Assembly: GCF_014873875.1 (NCBI RefSeq)
Contig: NZ_JADBEM010000001.1
Coordinates: 3,720,001-3,784,000 of the forward strand
Reading direction: 5' to 3'
From: Actinopolymorpha pittospori
Lineage (GTDB): Bacteria > Actinomycetota > Actinomycetes > Propionibacteriales > Actinopolymorphaceae
DNA: 64,000 bases
The notes beneath the pieces were generated by a model. It searched no databases. It was not told where the DNA came from and saw only the letters and a list, made by a program, of their open reading frames with translations. This document shows positions 35,282 to 44,424 of this stretch, one piece after another (within the stretch, counting starts at the first letter, position 1; every line of letters starts with the position of its first letter). The translations under genes were made by a program, and so were the position numbers.

Positions 35282-35315
35282 CGGCGTTGTCCTGTCGGCG
35301 ACGACGACAACGCCG
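35282..35315. terminator. Hairpin between convergent tetR and korB
   Basis: CGGCGTTGTC (35282-35291) pairs perfectly with GACAACGCCG (35306-35315) around a 14-nt loop. No T-run. It lies between the tetR stop and the korB stop, so a bidirectional terminator is likely. Confidence 0.6.
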
Positions 35316-35338
35316 CCAGCGTGGATGCCGAACGCCGC

Positions 35339-36436
35339 TCAGGGGCCGACGGTCCAGGTGTCTGCGCCTCGGAGTAGCTGGTCGAGGTGGCTGTGCCCGA
35401 TCTCGGTTCCGCTGTCGGTGCTGGTGCCGTGCTCGTCGCGGGCCAACTCGAGCTGTTCGCGGACGAGGTCGTCGTACGCCGGCCGCTGCACCGACCGGAA
35501 GATCCCGATCGGCGTGTGCGCGAGTGAGCCTGGATCCGACAGTCGCGACAACGCGAACGCGAGGGCCGGGTCGTCGGCGTGGGCGTCGTGGACGAGTACC
35601 TGTTCGAGCCCGACCTCGGCGACGGGTGCGACCCGAAGGCCGCCGGTTGCCGGATCGCGGGTGACCCCGAGTTCGCCGTCGGCGCCGAAGCGGATCGGCT
35701 GGCCGTGCTCGAGCCGGATCAGCGCGTCGTCGCGGGTGTCCTTGTCCTTGAGCAGGTCGAAGGCGCCGTCGTTGTAGATGTTGCAGTTCTGGTAGATCTC
35801 CACCAGCGACGTGCCGCGGTGCGCGACGGCCTCCCGCAGCACCGAGGTGAGGTGCTTGCGGTCGGTGTCGAGGGTCCGCCCGACGAACGTCGCCTCGGCG
35901 CCGAGGGCGAGGGACACCGGGTTGAAGGGCGCGTCGACCGAGCCGAGCGGCGTCGACTTGGTGATCTTGCCGCGCTCGGAGGTGGGGGAGTACTGCCCCT
36001 TGGTGAGGCCGTAGATCCGGTTGTTGAACAGCAGGATGTTGAGGTTGACGTTGCGGCGGAGCGCGTGGATCAGGTGGTTGCCACCGATCGAGAGGCCGTC
36101 GCCGTCACCCGTGATGACCCACACGGACAGGTCGGGCCGGGACGTCGCGAGCCCGGTCGCGATCGCCGGGGCGCGCCCGTGGATGCCGTGGATGCCGTAG
36201 GTGTCGAGGTAGTAGGGGAACCGGCTGGAGCAGCCGATCCCGGAGACGAAGACGATGTTCTCCCGCTTGACCCCGAGGTCGGGCAGGAAGCCCTGCACCG
36301 CGGCGAGGATGGCGTAGTCGCCGCAGCCCGGGCACCAGCGCACCTCCTGGTCGGAGGTGAACTCCTTGCGGTTCTGTGGCACGTCACTGGTGGGTACGCC
36401 GCGCAGGCCGGGGACCGGCAGGTCGGTCGTTGTCAT
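35339..36436 (-). CDS. korB: 2-oxoacid:ferredoxin oxidoreductase, beta subunit
   Basis: Thiamine diphosphate-binding subunit of a two-subunit 2-oxoacid (probably 2-oxoglutarate):ferredoxin oxidoreductase, 365 aa. Cluster ligands are WCPGCGD (Cys35, Cys38), GIGCSS (Cys69) and QNCNIYND. The TPP motif GDGDGLSIGGN is at residues 110-120. The enzyme decarboxylates the oxoacid and passes two electrons to ferredoxin, forming acyl-CoA. Its ATG overlaps the korA stop by 4 nt. Together with KorA it gives the cell low-potential electrons without NADH. Confidence 0.93.
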   Translation of the reverse strand: MTTTDLPVPGLRGVPTSDVPQNRKEFTSDQEVRWCPGCGDYAILAAVQGFLPDLGVKRENIVFVSGIGCSSRFPYYLDTYGIHGIHGRAPAIATGLATSRPDLSVWVITGDGDGLSIGGNHLIHALRRNVNLNILLFNNRIYGLTKGQYSPTSERGKITKSTPLGSVDAPFNPVSLALGAEATFVGRTLDTDRKHLTSVLREAVAHRGTSLVEIYQNCNIYNDGAFDLLKDKDTRDDALIRLEHGQPIRFGADGELGVTRDPATGGLRVAPVAEVGLEQVLVHDAHADDPALAFALSRLSDPGSLAHTPIGIFRSVQRPAYDDLVREQLELARDEHGTSTDSGTEIGHSHLDQLLRGADTWTVGP

Positions 36437-38325
36437 CGGGTGGACACCTCCGTCGGCTCCGGGTCGAGCGTGTCCGCAAGCTCGGTGATCGCGCCGGTGA
36501 GCTCGGCCGCGCTGAACGGCAGGCCGCGCACCCGGTTGTAGCTCACCACGTCGACGAGGTAGTGGGCCCGCAACAGCAGGGAGAGCTGGCCGAGGTTCAT
36601 CTCGGGGACGAGCACCCGGTCGTAGTGGCGCAGGACGTCACCGAGGTCGGGCGGGAAGGGGTTCAGGTGCCGCAGGTGTGCCTGGGCGACCGGGATCCCG
36701 TGCTCGCGGACCGCTCGGCAGGCGGCGCCGATCGGGCCGTACGTCGAGCCCCAGCCCAGCACCAGGATGCGGGCGTCGGACGTCGGGTCGTCGACCTCGA
36801 GCGGCGCGATGGAGCGGGCGACCGCGTCGACCTTGGCCTGGCGGGTGCGGACCATGAACTCGTGGTTGGCCGAGTCGTAGGAGATGTTGCCGTGGCCGTC
36901 GGCCTTCTCCAGTCCACCGATCCGGTGCTCCAGGCCGGGCGTGCCGGGCACTGCCCAGGGTCGTGCCAGGGTTTCGGGATCACGCTTGTAGGGCCAGAAG
37001 ACGTGCTGTCCGTCCTCGGTCTCGTGGTTGGGCTCGGTCGCGAAGTCGGCCCGGATCACCGGGAGTTCGGCGACCTGCGGGACGCGCCAGGGCTCCGAGC
37101 CGTTGGCGAGGTATCCGTCGGAGAGCAGGATCACCGGGGTGCGGTAGGTCACCGCGATGCGGACGGCCTCGATGGCGGTGTCGAAGCAGTCGGCCGGGGA
37201 CTGCGCCGCCACGATCGGCACGGGCGCCTCGCCGTTACGGCCGAACATGGACTGGAGCAGGTCGGCCTGCTCGGTCTTGGTCGGCATTCCGGTCGAGGGG
37301 CCGGCCCGCTGGATGTCGCAGATCACCAGCGGAAGCTCCAGCGCCACGCCGAGCCCGATCGTCTCGGACTTGAGGGCCATGCCGGGACCGGACGTGGTGG
37401 TGACGCCGAGCGAGCCGCCGAAGGACGCGCCGAGGGCGGCGGTGACGCCGGCGATCTCGTCCTCGGCCTGGAAGGTCGTCACGTCGAACTTCTTGTGCTT
37501 GCTCAGCTCGTGCAGGACGTCGCTCGCCGGAGTGATCGGGTAGGAGCCGAGGAACATCGGCAGGCTCGCCCGCTGGGCGCCCGCGATCAGTCCGTAGGCG
37601 AGCGCGAGGTTTCCGGAGATGTTGCGGTAGAGGCCGGCCTTCATCTCCGCCGGGCTGACCTGGTAGGAGACCGCGAATGCCTCCGCGGTCTCGCCGAAGT
37701 TCCAGCCTGCCCGGAATGCCGCGATATTGGCATCCCGGATCGCGGGATTACGGCCGAACTTGGCCTGCAGGAACGACAGCGTGGAGTCGGTCGGCCGGTT
37801 GTAGAGCCAGGAAACCAGGCCGAGGGCGTACATGTTCTTCGCCCGCGAGGCGTCCTTACGGGACAGCCCGAACTCCTTGACCGCCTCCGTCGTCATGCTG
37901 GTGAGGTTGAAGGAGTGCGTCTGGTAGGCCTCGAGCGAACCGTCCTCCAGCGGGTTGGCGTCATAGCCGACCTTCGCGAGGTTGCGGGTCGTGAACTCGT
38001 CGGCGTCCACGATCAGCGTGGCGCCGCGGGGGAGTTCGGGCAGGTTCGCCTTGAGGGCCGCGGGGTTCATGGCCACCAGGACGTCAGGAGCGTCGCCCGG
38101 GGTCAGGATGTCGTGGTCCGCGAAGTGGATCTGGAACGACGAGACCCCAGGCAGGGTCCCGGCTGGCGCCCGGATCTCCGCGGGGAAGTTGGGTAACGTC
38201 GACAGGTCGTTTCCGAATGAAGCGGTTTCCTGAGTGAATCGGTCACCGGCCAGTTGCATCCCGTCACCGGAGTCTCCGGCAAAGCGGATGATGACACGGT
38301 CGACCTGCAGGACCTGTTTGGTCAC
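36433..38325 (-). CDS. korA: 2-oxoacid:ferredoxin oxidoreductase, fused gamma-alpha subunit
   Basis: 630-aa fusion. The N-terminal third is the gamma domain (VIIRFAGDSGDGMQLAGDRF at about residues 10-29, split for description; PNFPAEIRAPAGT; DHDILTPGD). The rest is the alpha/pyrimidine-binding chain (GNLALAYGLIAGAQRA, GSYPITPASDVLHEL, TTSGPGMALKSETIG). I chose GTG 38325, with AGGAGG 11 nt upstream; the open frame continues upstream through non-family residues. Actinobacterial KorA proteins have the same fused form. The regulatory region toward the divergent lipoprotein gene is about 218 bp. Confidence 0.92.
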   Translation of the reverse strand: MTKQVLQVDRVIIRFAGDSGDGMQLAGDRFTQETASFGNDLSTLPNFPAEIRAPAGTLPGVSSFQIHFADHDILTPGDAPDVLVAMNPAALKANLPELPRGATLIVDADEFTTRNLAKVGYDANPLEDGSLEAYQTHSFNLTSMTTEAVKEFGLSRKDASRAKNMYALGLVSWLYNRPTDSTLSFLQAKFGRNPAIRDANIAAFRAGWNFGETAEAFAVSYQVSPAEMKAGLYRNISGNLALAYGLIAGAQRASLPMFLGSYPITPASDVLHELSKHKKFDVTTFQAEDEIAGVTAALGASFGGSLGVTTTSGPGMALKSETIGLGVALELPLVICDIQRAGPSTGMPTKTEQADLLQSMFGRNGEAPVPIVAAQSPADCFDTAIEAVRIAVTYRTPVILLSDGYLANGSEPWRVPQVAELPVIRADFATEPNHETEDGQHVFWPYKRDPETLARPWAVPGTPGLEHRIGGLEKADGHGNISYDSANHEFMVRTRQAKVDAVARSIAPLEVDDPTSDARILVLGWGSTYGPIGAACRAVREHGIPVAQAHLRHLNPFPPDLGDVLRHYDRVLVPEMNLGQLSLLLRAHYLVDVVSYNRVRGLPFSAAELTGAITELADTLDPEPTEVSTR

Positions 38326-38543
38326 TGGGTGAACGACCTCCTCGACGCCGCGCAGGAATCTACCCGCCGTCCTGGGCGGCGCATTCCCATATGGTCCTTC
38401 TATGCTACGTGCGACCCGTGGTGCGACGTGGGGGCGACCGCACTGTGGAACGCCATTGCAGCATGCTTGTCGACTGTAACTCTCGGTGTTCCGGCCGGGC
38501 GAGCGGATCGGCAAGTCCTGGCCCCGACAGGGAGGACCCATCG

Positions 38544-40304
38544 ATGCGACGTCCGACGAGGACGGCGTTCGCGGTCGTGGTGACTGCCATGGCCCTGAGC
38601 GCATGCAGTTCGCTGCCGCTTCCAGGACGGTCGGGAGACGATGGTGATTCCCCCGAACCTCGACGCTCGTCGACGGCCTACAGCGAAGCACAGGACGCGC
38701 AGGCCAAGGCGCCCGCACCCCCGGTGTCGGGAGCGCAGAACGGCGGGACGCTGCACGTTCTGTCCGACAGTACGCCGCACACGTTCGACCCCACGCAGGT
38801 CTACCACCTGGACACGCTGGCGATCATGCGGATGGTCACCCGTGGGCTCACGCAGACGCGCTACGACGACGGAAAGCCGGTGCTCGTCCCCGACATGGCG
38901 ACCGACCTCGGCCGGCCCAACGCCGACTTCACGCGCTGGGAGTTCACCCTCCGGGACGGCCTGAAGTACGAGGACGGCTCGCCGGTGAAGGCCGCCGACG
39001 TGGCGTACGCGATCAAGCGCCAACTCGCCCAGGACACGCTGTCCGGCGGCCCGACGTACGGTCTCGACTACTACCTCGGCGGCAACACCTACAAGGGCCC
39101 CTACAAGAGCGGTGACGACTTCGAGGGCGTCGAGGCGCCCGATGACAAGACGGTCATCATCAAGATGCGCAAGTCGTTCCCGTCGATGCGTTATTACACG
39201 ACGCTGCCGACGTTCGGCGCTATTCCGGAGGCCAAGGACACCCGCGACAAGTACGGTCTGCACCCGCTCGCGACCGGGCCCTACAAGTTCGAGAGCTACC
39301 AGCCCGGAAAGCAACTCGTGCTGGTCAAGAACCCGCAGTGGGATCCCGCCACCGACCCGGGCCGGCACCAGTACGTCGACCGGATGGTCTTCGACTTCGG
39401 GCTCGAACTCAACGACGTGCAGCAACGCATCATCGCCGACAAGGGAGCCGACCAGGCGGCGGTGAGCTACTCCGACATCCTCGCGACGAACTACGACGCG
39501 ATTCACGGGACGCCGGCGGAGAAGCGGCTGGTGGTCGGTCCCAGCCCCTGCATCTCCTACATGTGGATGGACACCCGCAAGGTCCCCCTCCAGGTCCGCC
39601 GGGCGGTCGCGAAGGCGTGGCCGCTGGCCTCGGAGAACAAGGCGTCGGGGTCCGTGCCCGGGTTGACCTGGCAACCGGCGACCACGATCATGCCGTCGGC
39701 CACGCCGGGCTGGCTGGAGGCCGACGCGATCGGCAACAAGGGCGAGGGCAACGGCGACCCGGTGGCGGCCAGGAAGCTGCTGACGGAGGCCGGCCAGCTC
39801 GGCTTCGAGTTGTCGTTCTACTACTCGGCGGACGACGAGATCGACACCAAGATCGCGAACGTCCGCAAGAATGCGCTTACCAAGGCCGGCTTCACGGTCA
39901 AGACCATGCCGGCGCCGGGTGCGCTCTCGCGCGAACTGTCCGACGACTCGATCCGCCCGGCCAACCTGCGTGAGGCCAGCTGGTGCATGGACTGGGCCAA
40001 CGGCGACTCGGTGCTGCCGGCCATCCTCGACGGCAAGAAGGCGAACCTTCCGGGCGCTCCGGTCCCGTCGTTCCTGAACGTCAAGACCGTCAACGACGAG
40101 ATCGAGCGGATCAGCTCGCTGCCAGCCGACAAGGCCCTGGGTGAGTGGGGCCAGCTCGACAAGATGATCATGGACGACTACCTGCCCGTCGTCCCGCTCG
40201 GCGAGGGTGGCACCACCCTGCTGCACGGCTCCAAGGTGGGCAACGTGATCGTCGACTCGGTGGGCGGGATGCCCGACTACGGCCAGATCTACGTGCAGAA
40301 GTAA
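38544..40304 (+). CDS. Oligopeptide-type ABC transporter substrate-binding lipoprotein
   Basis: 586-aa family 5 extracellular binding protein. A lipoprotein signal peptide ends in the lipobox LSAC (Cys near residue 21), then a Ser/Pro/Ala-rich linker and the SBP_bac_5 domain (GGTLHVLSDSTPHTFDPTQVY, split for description; WEFTLRDGLKYEDGSPVKAADVAYAIKR; GTGPYKFESY-like ATGPYKFESYQPG). ATG 38544 with GGGAGG 8 nt upstream. It probably captures peptides or similar solutes, but no permease or ATPase gene of that type is nearby, so it is an orphan that must use distant partners. Confidence 0.9.
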   Translation: MRRPTRTAFAVVVTAMALSACSSLPLPGRSGDDGDSPEPRRSSTAYSEAQDAQAKAPAPPVSGAQNGGTLHVLSDSTPHTFDPTQVYHLDTLAIMRMVTRGLTQTRYDDGKPVLVPDMATDLGRPNADFTRWEFTLRDGLKYEDGSPVKAADVAYAIKRQLAQDTLSGGPTYGLDYYLGGNTYKGPYKSGDDFEGVEAPDDKTVIIKMRKSFPSMRYYTTLPTFGAIPEAKDTRDKYGLHPLATGPYKFESYQPGKQLVLVKNPQWDPATDPGRHQYVDRMVFDFGLELNDVQQRIIADKGADQAAVSYSDILATNYDAIHGTPAEKRLVVGPSPCISYMWMDTRKVPLQVRRAVAKAWPLASENKASGSVPGLTWQPATTIMPSATPGWLEADAIGNKGEGNGDPVAARKLLTEAGQLGFELSFYYSADDEIDTKIANVRKNALTKAGFTVKTMPAPGALSRELSDDSIRPANLREASWCMDWANGDSVLPAILDGKKANLPGAPVPSFLNVKTVNDEIERISSLPADKALGEWGQLDKMIMDDYLPVVPLGEGGTTLLHGSKVGNVIVDSVGGMPDYGQIYVQK

Positions 40305-40327
40305 CGGCGTTCGACCCGGCGCCCACC

Positions 40328-41155
40328 TCAGGACGTGGCGGCGCCCGGGTCGTCCACCAGTCGGCGCAGGAACTGCCGGGTGCGCGGCTCGACCGGGTCG
40401 TCGAGGACCTGCTCGGGTGGGCCCTGTTCGAGGATGACCCCTCGGTCCAGGAAGCACACCCGGTCGGCGACCCGGCGGGCGAAGCCCATCTCGTGGGTGG
40501 CGATCACCATCGTCATGCCGTCCTGCTTCAGGTCGCCGACGAGGGCCAGCACCTCGCCGACGAGCTCGGGGTCGAGGGCGGAGGTCACCTCGTCGAACAG
40601 CATCAGCCGCGGCGAGTTGATCAGCGCGCGGACGATCGCGGCCCGCTGCTGCTGACCGCCGGAGAGCCGGTCGGGGTACTCGCGCGCCTTGTCGGCGAGC
40701 CCGACCCGGGTGAGCAGTTCCATCGCGGCCTGCTCCGCCTCGCCGCGGGCGCGGCGGTGGACCCGGCGCGGTGCCAAGGTCACGTTGTCGAGGACGCTCA
40801 GATGCGGGAACAGGTTGAACGACTGGAAGACCAGGCCGATGCGCTGCCGGTGGCGGTCCGCGTCGGCGCGTGGGTCGGTGATCTCCTCCCCGTCGAGGCG
40901 GATCGTTCCGTCGCTCACCTGCTCCAGCAGGTTGACGCAGCGGAGCAAGGTCGACTTGCCGGAGCCGGACGCACCGATCAGGACGACGACCTCGTGCTCG
41001 GCGACGTCGAGGTCGATGCCGCGCAGCACCGGAGTGCCGGGCCGGCGACCGAAGGTCTTCCAGACGTCGCGGCACTCCAGCACGTGGGTGGTGCTCGGCC
41101 CGGCCGAGGCGGCCGGGGTCGACCTCGAGGCGGACTCTCGCGGCGTCGTGGGCAT
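40328..41155 (-). CDS. Polar amino-acid ABC transporter ATP-binding protein
   Basis: 275-aa ATPase of the GlnQ/HisP type. Walker A GASGSGKST (about residues 60-68), Q-loop SFNLFPHLSV, signature LSGGQQQR, Walker B LMLFDEVTSALDPE and the switch His in ATHEMGFARRVADR. About 25 Ser/Thr/Ala-rich residues precede the domain. Its ATG shares one base with the stop of the permease gene. Drives uptake with the neighbouring permease and binding protein. Confidence 0.92.
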   Translation of the reverse strand: MPTTPRESASRSTPAASAGPSTTHVLECRDVWKTFGRRPGTPVLRGIDLDVAEHEVVVLIGASGSGKSTLLRCVNLLEQVSDGTIRLDGEEITDPRADADRHRQRIGLVFQSFNLFPHLSVLDNVTLAPRRVHRRARGEAEQAAMELLTRVGLADKAREYPDRLSGGQQQRAAIVRALINSPRLMLFDEVTSALDPELVGEVLALVGDLKQDGMTMVIATHEMGFARRVADRVCFLDRGVILEQGPPEQVLDDPVEPRTRQFLRRLVDDPGAATS

Positions 41156-42105
41156 CAGGCCGACCCTTCCGCGGACTGGCGCCGCGCCGCTCGCAGCGTC
41201 ACCCAGTCGGTGACCGCGACCAGGGGGATGGCGAGGGCGACGAACAACGCGCCGGCGACGACGTACGGCGTGAAGTTGTAGGTGGTGCCGACCGAGATCT
41301 CGGCGGCCCGGACGGCGTCGATGGGACCCGCGAGGGAGATGAGGCCGACGTCCTTCTGCATCGCCACCAGGTCGTTGAGCAGCGGCGGGCTGACCCGGCG
41401 GACCGCCTGCGGCAGCACCACGAACCGCATCGTCTGCCGGTAGCTCAGGCCGAGTGACCGGGCGGCCGCGCGTTGGCTTGGATGCACCGACTCGATCCCG
41501 GCGCGGAACACCTCGGCGAGGTAGGCGCTGTAGGTGAGCACGATCGCCGCCGCGCCGAGGACGACGACGCCCGGCGTCCCCTGGAGCCGCAGGCCCGGAA
41601 CGCCGAGCGCCATGAGGTAGATGACGATGATCAGGGGTACGCCGCGGAAGGCGTAGGTGTAGCTCGTCGACAGCGCCCGGACCGGGAAGAAGACCGGCCC
41701 ACGCAGCGTGCGCAGGAAGGCGATCACGAGGCCGAGCAGCAAGGCTCCAGCCGCGCAGGCGAGGAGCAGCCGGATGTTGAGCCAGAGTCCGGACAGGATG
41801 GTCGGCAGGGAGTCGCGGGCCACCTGCGGGTCGAGGAACGACTCCCGGACGCGGTCCCAGCCGGGTGCGCCGGTGAGCGCGACGTAGGCGAGGACCCCGA
41901 GGACACCGGTCGAGATCGCCGCGACCAGCACGGACCGGATGGTCTGCCGACGGCGGAAGCGTTCGCGTTCGACCTGCAGCGCGCTCGGGGTGTGGGCGGG
42001 TGACAGGCCCGACGCCAGCCGGTCGGCCGGCGATTCCGCGGGCGATGCGGTGGACTCGCCGGACGGCCGCTGGGCGGACTGGTGGGAGGGCTCGCGGGAG
42101 GACAC
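41155..42105 (-). CDS. Polar amino-acid ABC transporter permease
   Basis: 316-aa membrane component of the HisM/GlnP family. A hydrophilic N-terminal tail of about 50 residues precedes about seven helices. The EAA coupling loop is ESVHPSQRAAARSLGLSYRQTMRFVVLPQAVRR. GTG 42105 starts 4 nt after the stop of the binding-protein gene; no good ribosome site is seen, so coupled translation is likely. A single permease suggests a homodimeric channel. Confidence 0.87.
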   Translation of the reverse strand: MSSREPSHQSAQRPSGESTASPAESPADRLASGLSPAHTPSALQVERERFRRRQTIRSVLVAAISTGVLGVLAYVALTGAPGWDRVRESFLDPQVARDSLPTILSGLWLNIRLLLACAAGALLLGLVIAFLRTLRGPVFFPVRALSTSYTYAFRGVPLIIVIYLMALGVPGLRLQGTPGVVVLGAAAIVLTYSAYLAEVFRAGIESVHPSQRAAARSLGLSYRQTMRFVVLPQAVRRVSPPLLNDLVAMQKDVGLISLAGPIDAVRAAEISVGTTYNFTPYVVAGALFVALAIPLVAVTDWVTLRAARRQSAEGSA

Positions 42106-42109
42106 GGCG

Positions 42110-43033
42110 TCAGCGCAGGACAGGCGCGTCGGCGACGTCCGCGAGCCAGGTGTCGGCCAGCTTGTCGAGCGTTCCGTCGGCACGGAGCGCGTCGACGGCC
42201 TGGGTGACACAGCCGGTGACCGGAGAGCCCTTGTCGAGCACCAGGCCGAACTGCTCCGGCGTACCCGACCGCTGCTCGATCTGGCCGACGATCGTGGCGT
42301 TTTCCAACTGCGCACCGGTCATGTAGAACGCTGTCGGCAGGTCCACGACGAGGCCGTCGATGGCGCCGTTGGCGAGTGACTGGCGGGCGTTGTCGTTGTT
42401 GGGGTAGACCCGCGGCTGTTTGGTCGGCCGCACGACGTCGGTGATGACGTTGTAGCTGGTGGTGTTGACCTGGGCGCCGAGTTGGGCGTCCTCGAGGTCC
42501 GCGACCGACGTCGCGTTCGCGATCTTCGACGACTTCAACGCGACGACGGCCTGGGTCGCGTCGTAGTAGGAGGAGCTGAAGTCGACGGCCTTCCTGCGCT
42601 CGTCGGTGATGGTGAACTCGTTGATGTCGAAGTCGAAGTCCTTCGGCCCGGGCTGGATGGCGTTGTTGAACCGCACCCGGGTCCAGGTCACCTCGGCGGC
42701 GCTGAACCCCAGCTTCTTGGCGACGGCGTAGGCGACGGCGGACTCGAACCCCTTGCCACTCGACGGGTCGTCGTCGGCGAACCACGGCTCGTAGGCCGGC
42801 TGGTCGGTGGCGATGGTGAGGGTGCCGGCGGTGTGCAGGTCGAGGCTGTCCTTCGCGCAGGTCGCGCCGGTCCCTGACGCGCTCGCGCCCGGGGAGGTCG
42901 CGGCCGGCTCGCCGCCGCTGTCGGTGGAACTCTTCTCCGGAGCACACGCGGTCAGCGCTGTGGCGAGACCCGTGAGGGCGACGAGGGCGGTCAGGGCGGC
43001 GATCCGACGATCCGATCTGGTGCGAGGGCGCAT
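42110..43033 (-). CDS. Polar amino-acid ABC transporter binding lipoprotein
   Basis: 307-aa SBP_bac_3 protein. Signal peptide with lipobox LTAC (Cys about residue 29), then a Ser/Gly linker and the domain: GTLTIATDQPAYEPWFA, FNNAIQPGPKDFDFDINEFTITDERRKAVDFSSSYY-type core, YPNNDNARQSLANGAIDGLV. A pair of Cys (about residues 59 and 281) may form a disulfide. ATG 43033. First gene of the three-gene transporter operon; amino acid specificity is not clear. Confidence 0.9.
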   Translation of the reverse strand: MRPRTRSDRRIAALTALVALTGLATALTACAPEKSSTDSGGEPAATSPGASASGTGATCAKDSLDLHTAGTLTIATDQPAYEPWFADDDPSSGKGFESAVAYAVAKKLGFSAAEVTWTRVRFNNAIQPGPKDFDFDINEFTITDERRKAVDFSSSYYDATQAVVALKSSKIANATSVADLEDAQLGAQVNTTSYNVITDVVRPTKQPRVYPNNDNARQSLANGAIDGLVVDLPTAFYMTGAQLENATIVGQIEQRSGTPEQFGLVLDKGSPVTGCVTQAVDALRADGTLDKLADTWLADVADAPVLR

Positions 43034-43351
43034 GACGCTGACTCCGGGGGTCGGTACTCGATGTGTGACGGCGGCGGAGCTGCGGCCGACCTCGTCCGGC
43101 CGGCCCGACCGAACGAGTATGACGGAGGGCCCGGACAGCGAGCCTCGTGAAGGTCGGTCGCCGGACTCGTGGCGCTTCGACGGCGATCCGGGACGGCGCG
43201 CTGGGCTCCCAGCGGCGATGGCCGCGGGTCGCGATGTGCTCGCCTTCGGTAGCGGCGGACGAGGACGACGGTGGGAACGGGCCGACCCAGGCCCTAGACT
43301 CGCGGAACTGGTGGAAGGAGCTGCTCGCCGAACGACGGAAGGAGCGCAGGC
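43034..43351. promoter_or_regulatory. Intergenic region upstream of the second nuo cluster
   Basis: 318 bp between the divergent binding-protein gene and nuoA2. TAGACT at 43295-43300 could be a -10 for nuo2, with GGGAAC at 43273-43278 a poor -35 (16 nt spacing). No Rex-type palindrome is found here, in contrast to the first nuo operon. GGAAGGAG precedes the nuoA2 GTG. Confidence 0.35.
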
Positions 43352-43753
43352 GTGGGCGCGGAGGGCGTGGTGTTGGCCGACAACGCGGGCTACTACGCGA
43401 CCTATACGACCGTTCTGCTGGTCGTCCTGGCCGGTGCCGCCTTCGCCGCCGTCGCGTTCGGGGCCAACCGGATGTTGCGGCCAACTCGCCCGACCCGGGA
43501 GAAGCTTCTCACCTACGAGTCCGGCGTCGATCCGGTCGGGGAGGGCTGGGCGCAGGCGCACGTCCGCTACTACGTCTTCGCCTACCTCTACGTCGTGTTC
43601 GCCGTCGACGCCATCTATCTCTTTCCGTGGGCGACGGTGTTCGCCCTCCCGGGCTTCGGCTGGGCCACGCTGGTGGAGATGTTCGTCTTCATCGGGTTCA
43701 TCGCGGTCGGTCTGCTCTACGCGTGGCGCAAGGGGGTGTTGGTGTGGACGTGA
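43352..43753 (+). CDS. nuoA2: NuoA-like subunit of second, partial nuo cluster
   Basis: 133-aa three-helix subunit with the YESGVDPVGEGW loop (residues 55-66). The acidic helix reads FAVDAIYLFPW. Against FDIE in NuoA of the first operon, Asp72 is Ala84 and Glu74 is Asp86. These acidic residues matter for energy coupling in known complex I. GTG 43352 with GGAAGGAG upstream. First gene of a ten-gene cluster without D, E, F or G. Confidence 0.92.
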   Translation: MGAEGVVLADNAGYYATYTTVLLVVLAGAAFAAVAFGANRMLRPTRPTREKLLTYESGVDPVGEGWAQAHVRYYVFAYLYVVFAVDAIYLFPWATVFALPGFGWATLVEMFVFIGFIAVGLLYAWRKGVLVWT

Positions 43754-44424
43754 CGTCCACAGGTGGCGACTCGGACGGCGGCTCCGCCGGTCCGGTCGAC
43801 CTGCCGCTGCCCACGGTCGGTCCGTCGACGGGTGAGCTGGGCGCGGTCTCCCGGCTGGCGCCCGAGCCGCTGAAGTTCGTCCTCAACTGGGGCCGGCGCT
43901 GGTCGCTGTGGGTCTTCAACTTCGGCCTGGCCTGCTGCGCCATCGAGTTCATCGCGTCGTCGATGTCGCGCCACGACTTCATCCGGCTGGGTGTCATTCC
44001 GTTCGCGCCGGGTCCGCGGCAGGCCGACCTGATGGTCGTCTCCGGCACCGTCACCGACAAGATGGCGCCGGCCATCCGGCGACTCTACGAGCAGATGCCG
44101 GAGCCGAAGTACGTCATCTCCTTCGGTTCCTGCTCCAACTCCGGCGGACCGTACTGGGACTCCTACTGCGTCACCAAGGGCGTCGACCAGATCGTCCCGG
44201 TCGACGTCTACGTGCCGGGGTGCCCGCCGCGCCCGGAGGCGCTGCTGCAGGGGATCGTGCGGCTGCAGGAGAAGATCGCGGCCGAGTCGCTGCCCGACCG
44301 CTACACCGGCGGACCCGCGGCCGGCTCGCCCGCGTCGCCGGGCGGCGAGCCTCGGACCCGCGGCCGCTGGCGTGGTGCCGCGTCCCTGTTGCGTCGTCCG
44401 CTGCGGCCGGAGGATCGCGGATGA
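43750..44424 (+). CDS. nuoB2: NuoB-like Fe-S subunit of second nuo cluster
   Basis: 224-aa subunit with all N2 cluster ligands: FGLACCAIE, GSCSNSGG and PGCPPRPE. So a terminal [4Fe-4S] cluster can form. N-terminal and C-terminal tails are longer than in NuoB of the first operon, the latter Arg-rich. I chose GTG 43750, in GTGA overlap with nuoA2; GTG 43744 is equally possible. Without a NuoD partner in the cluster its quinone site would be incomplete. Confidence 0.91.
   Translation: MTSTGGDSDGGSAGPVDLPLPTVGPSTGELGAVSRLAPEPLKFVLNWGRRWSLWVFNFGLACCAIEFIASSMSRHDFIRLGVIPFAPGPRQADLMVVSGTVTDKMAPAIRRLYEQMPEPKYVISFGSCSNSGGPYWDSYCVTKGVDQIVPVDVYVPGCPPRPEALLQGIVRLQEKIAAESLPDRYTGGPAAGSPASPGGEPRTRGRWRGAASLLRRPLRPEDRG

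Noticed and set aside
43034..43351. Rex-type site in front of nuo2
   Set aside because: Looked for GTGAA-N4-TTCAC; not found.
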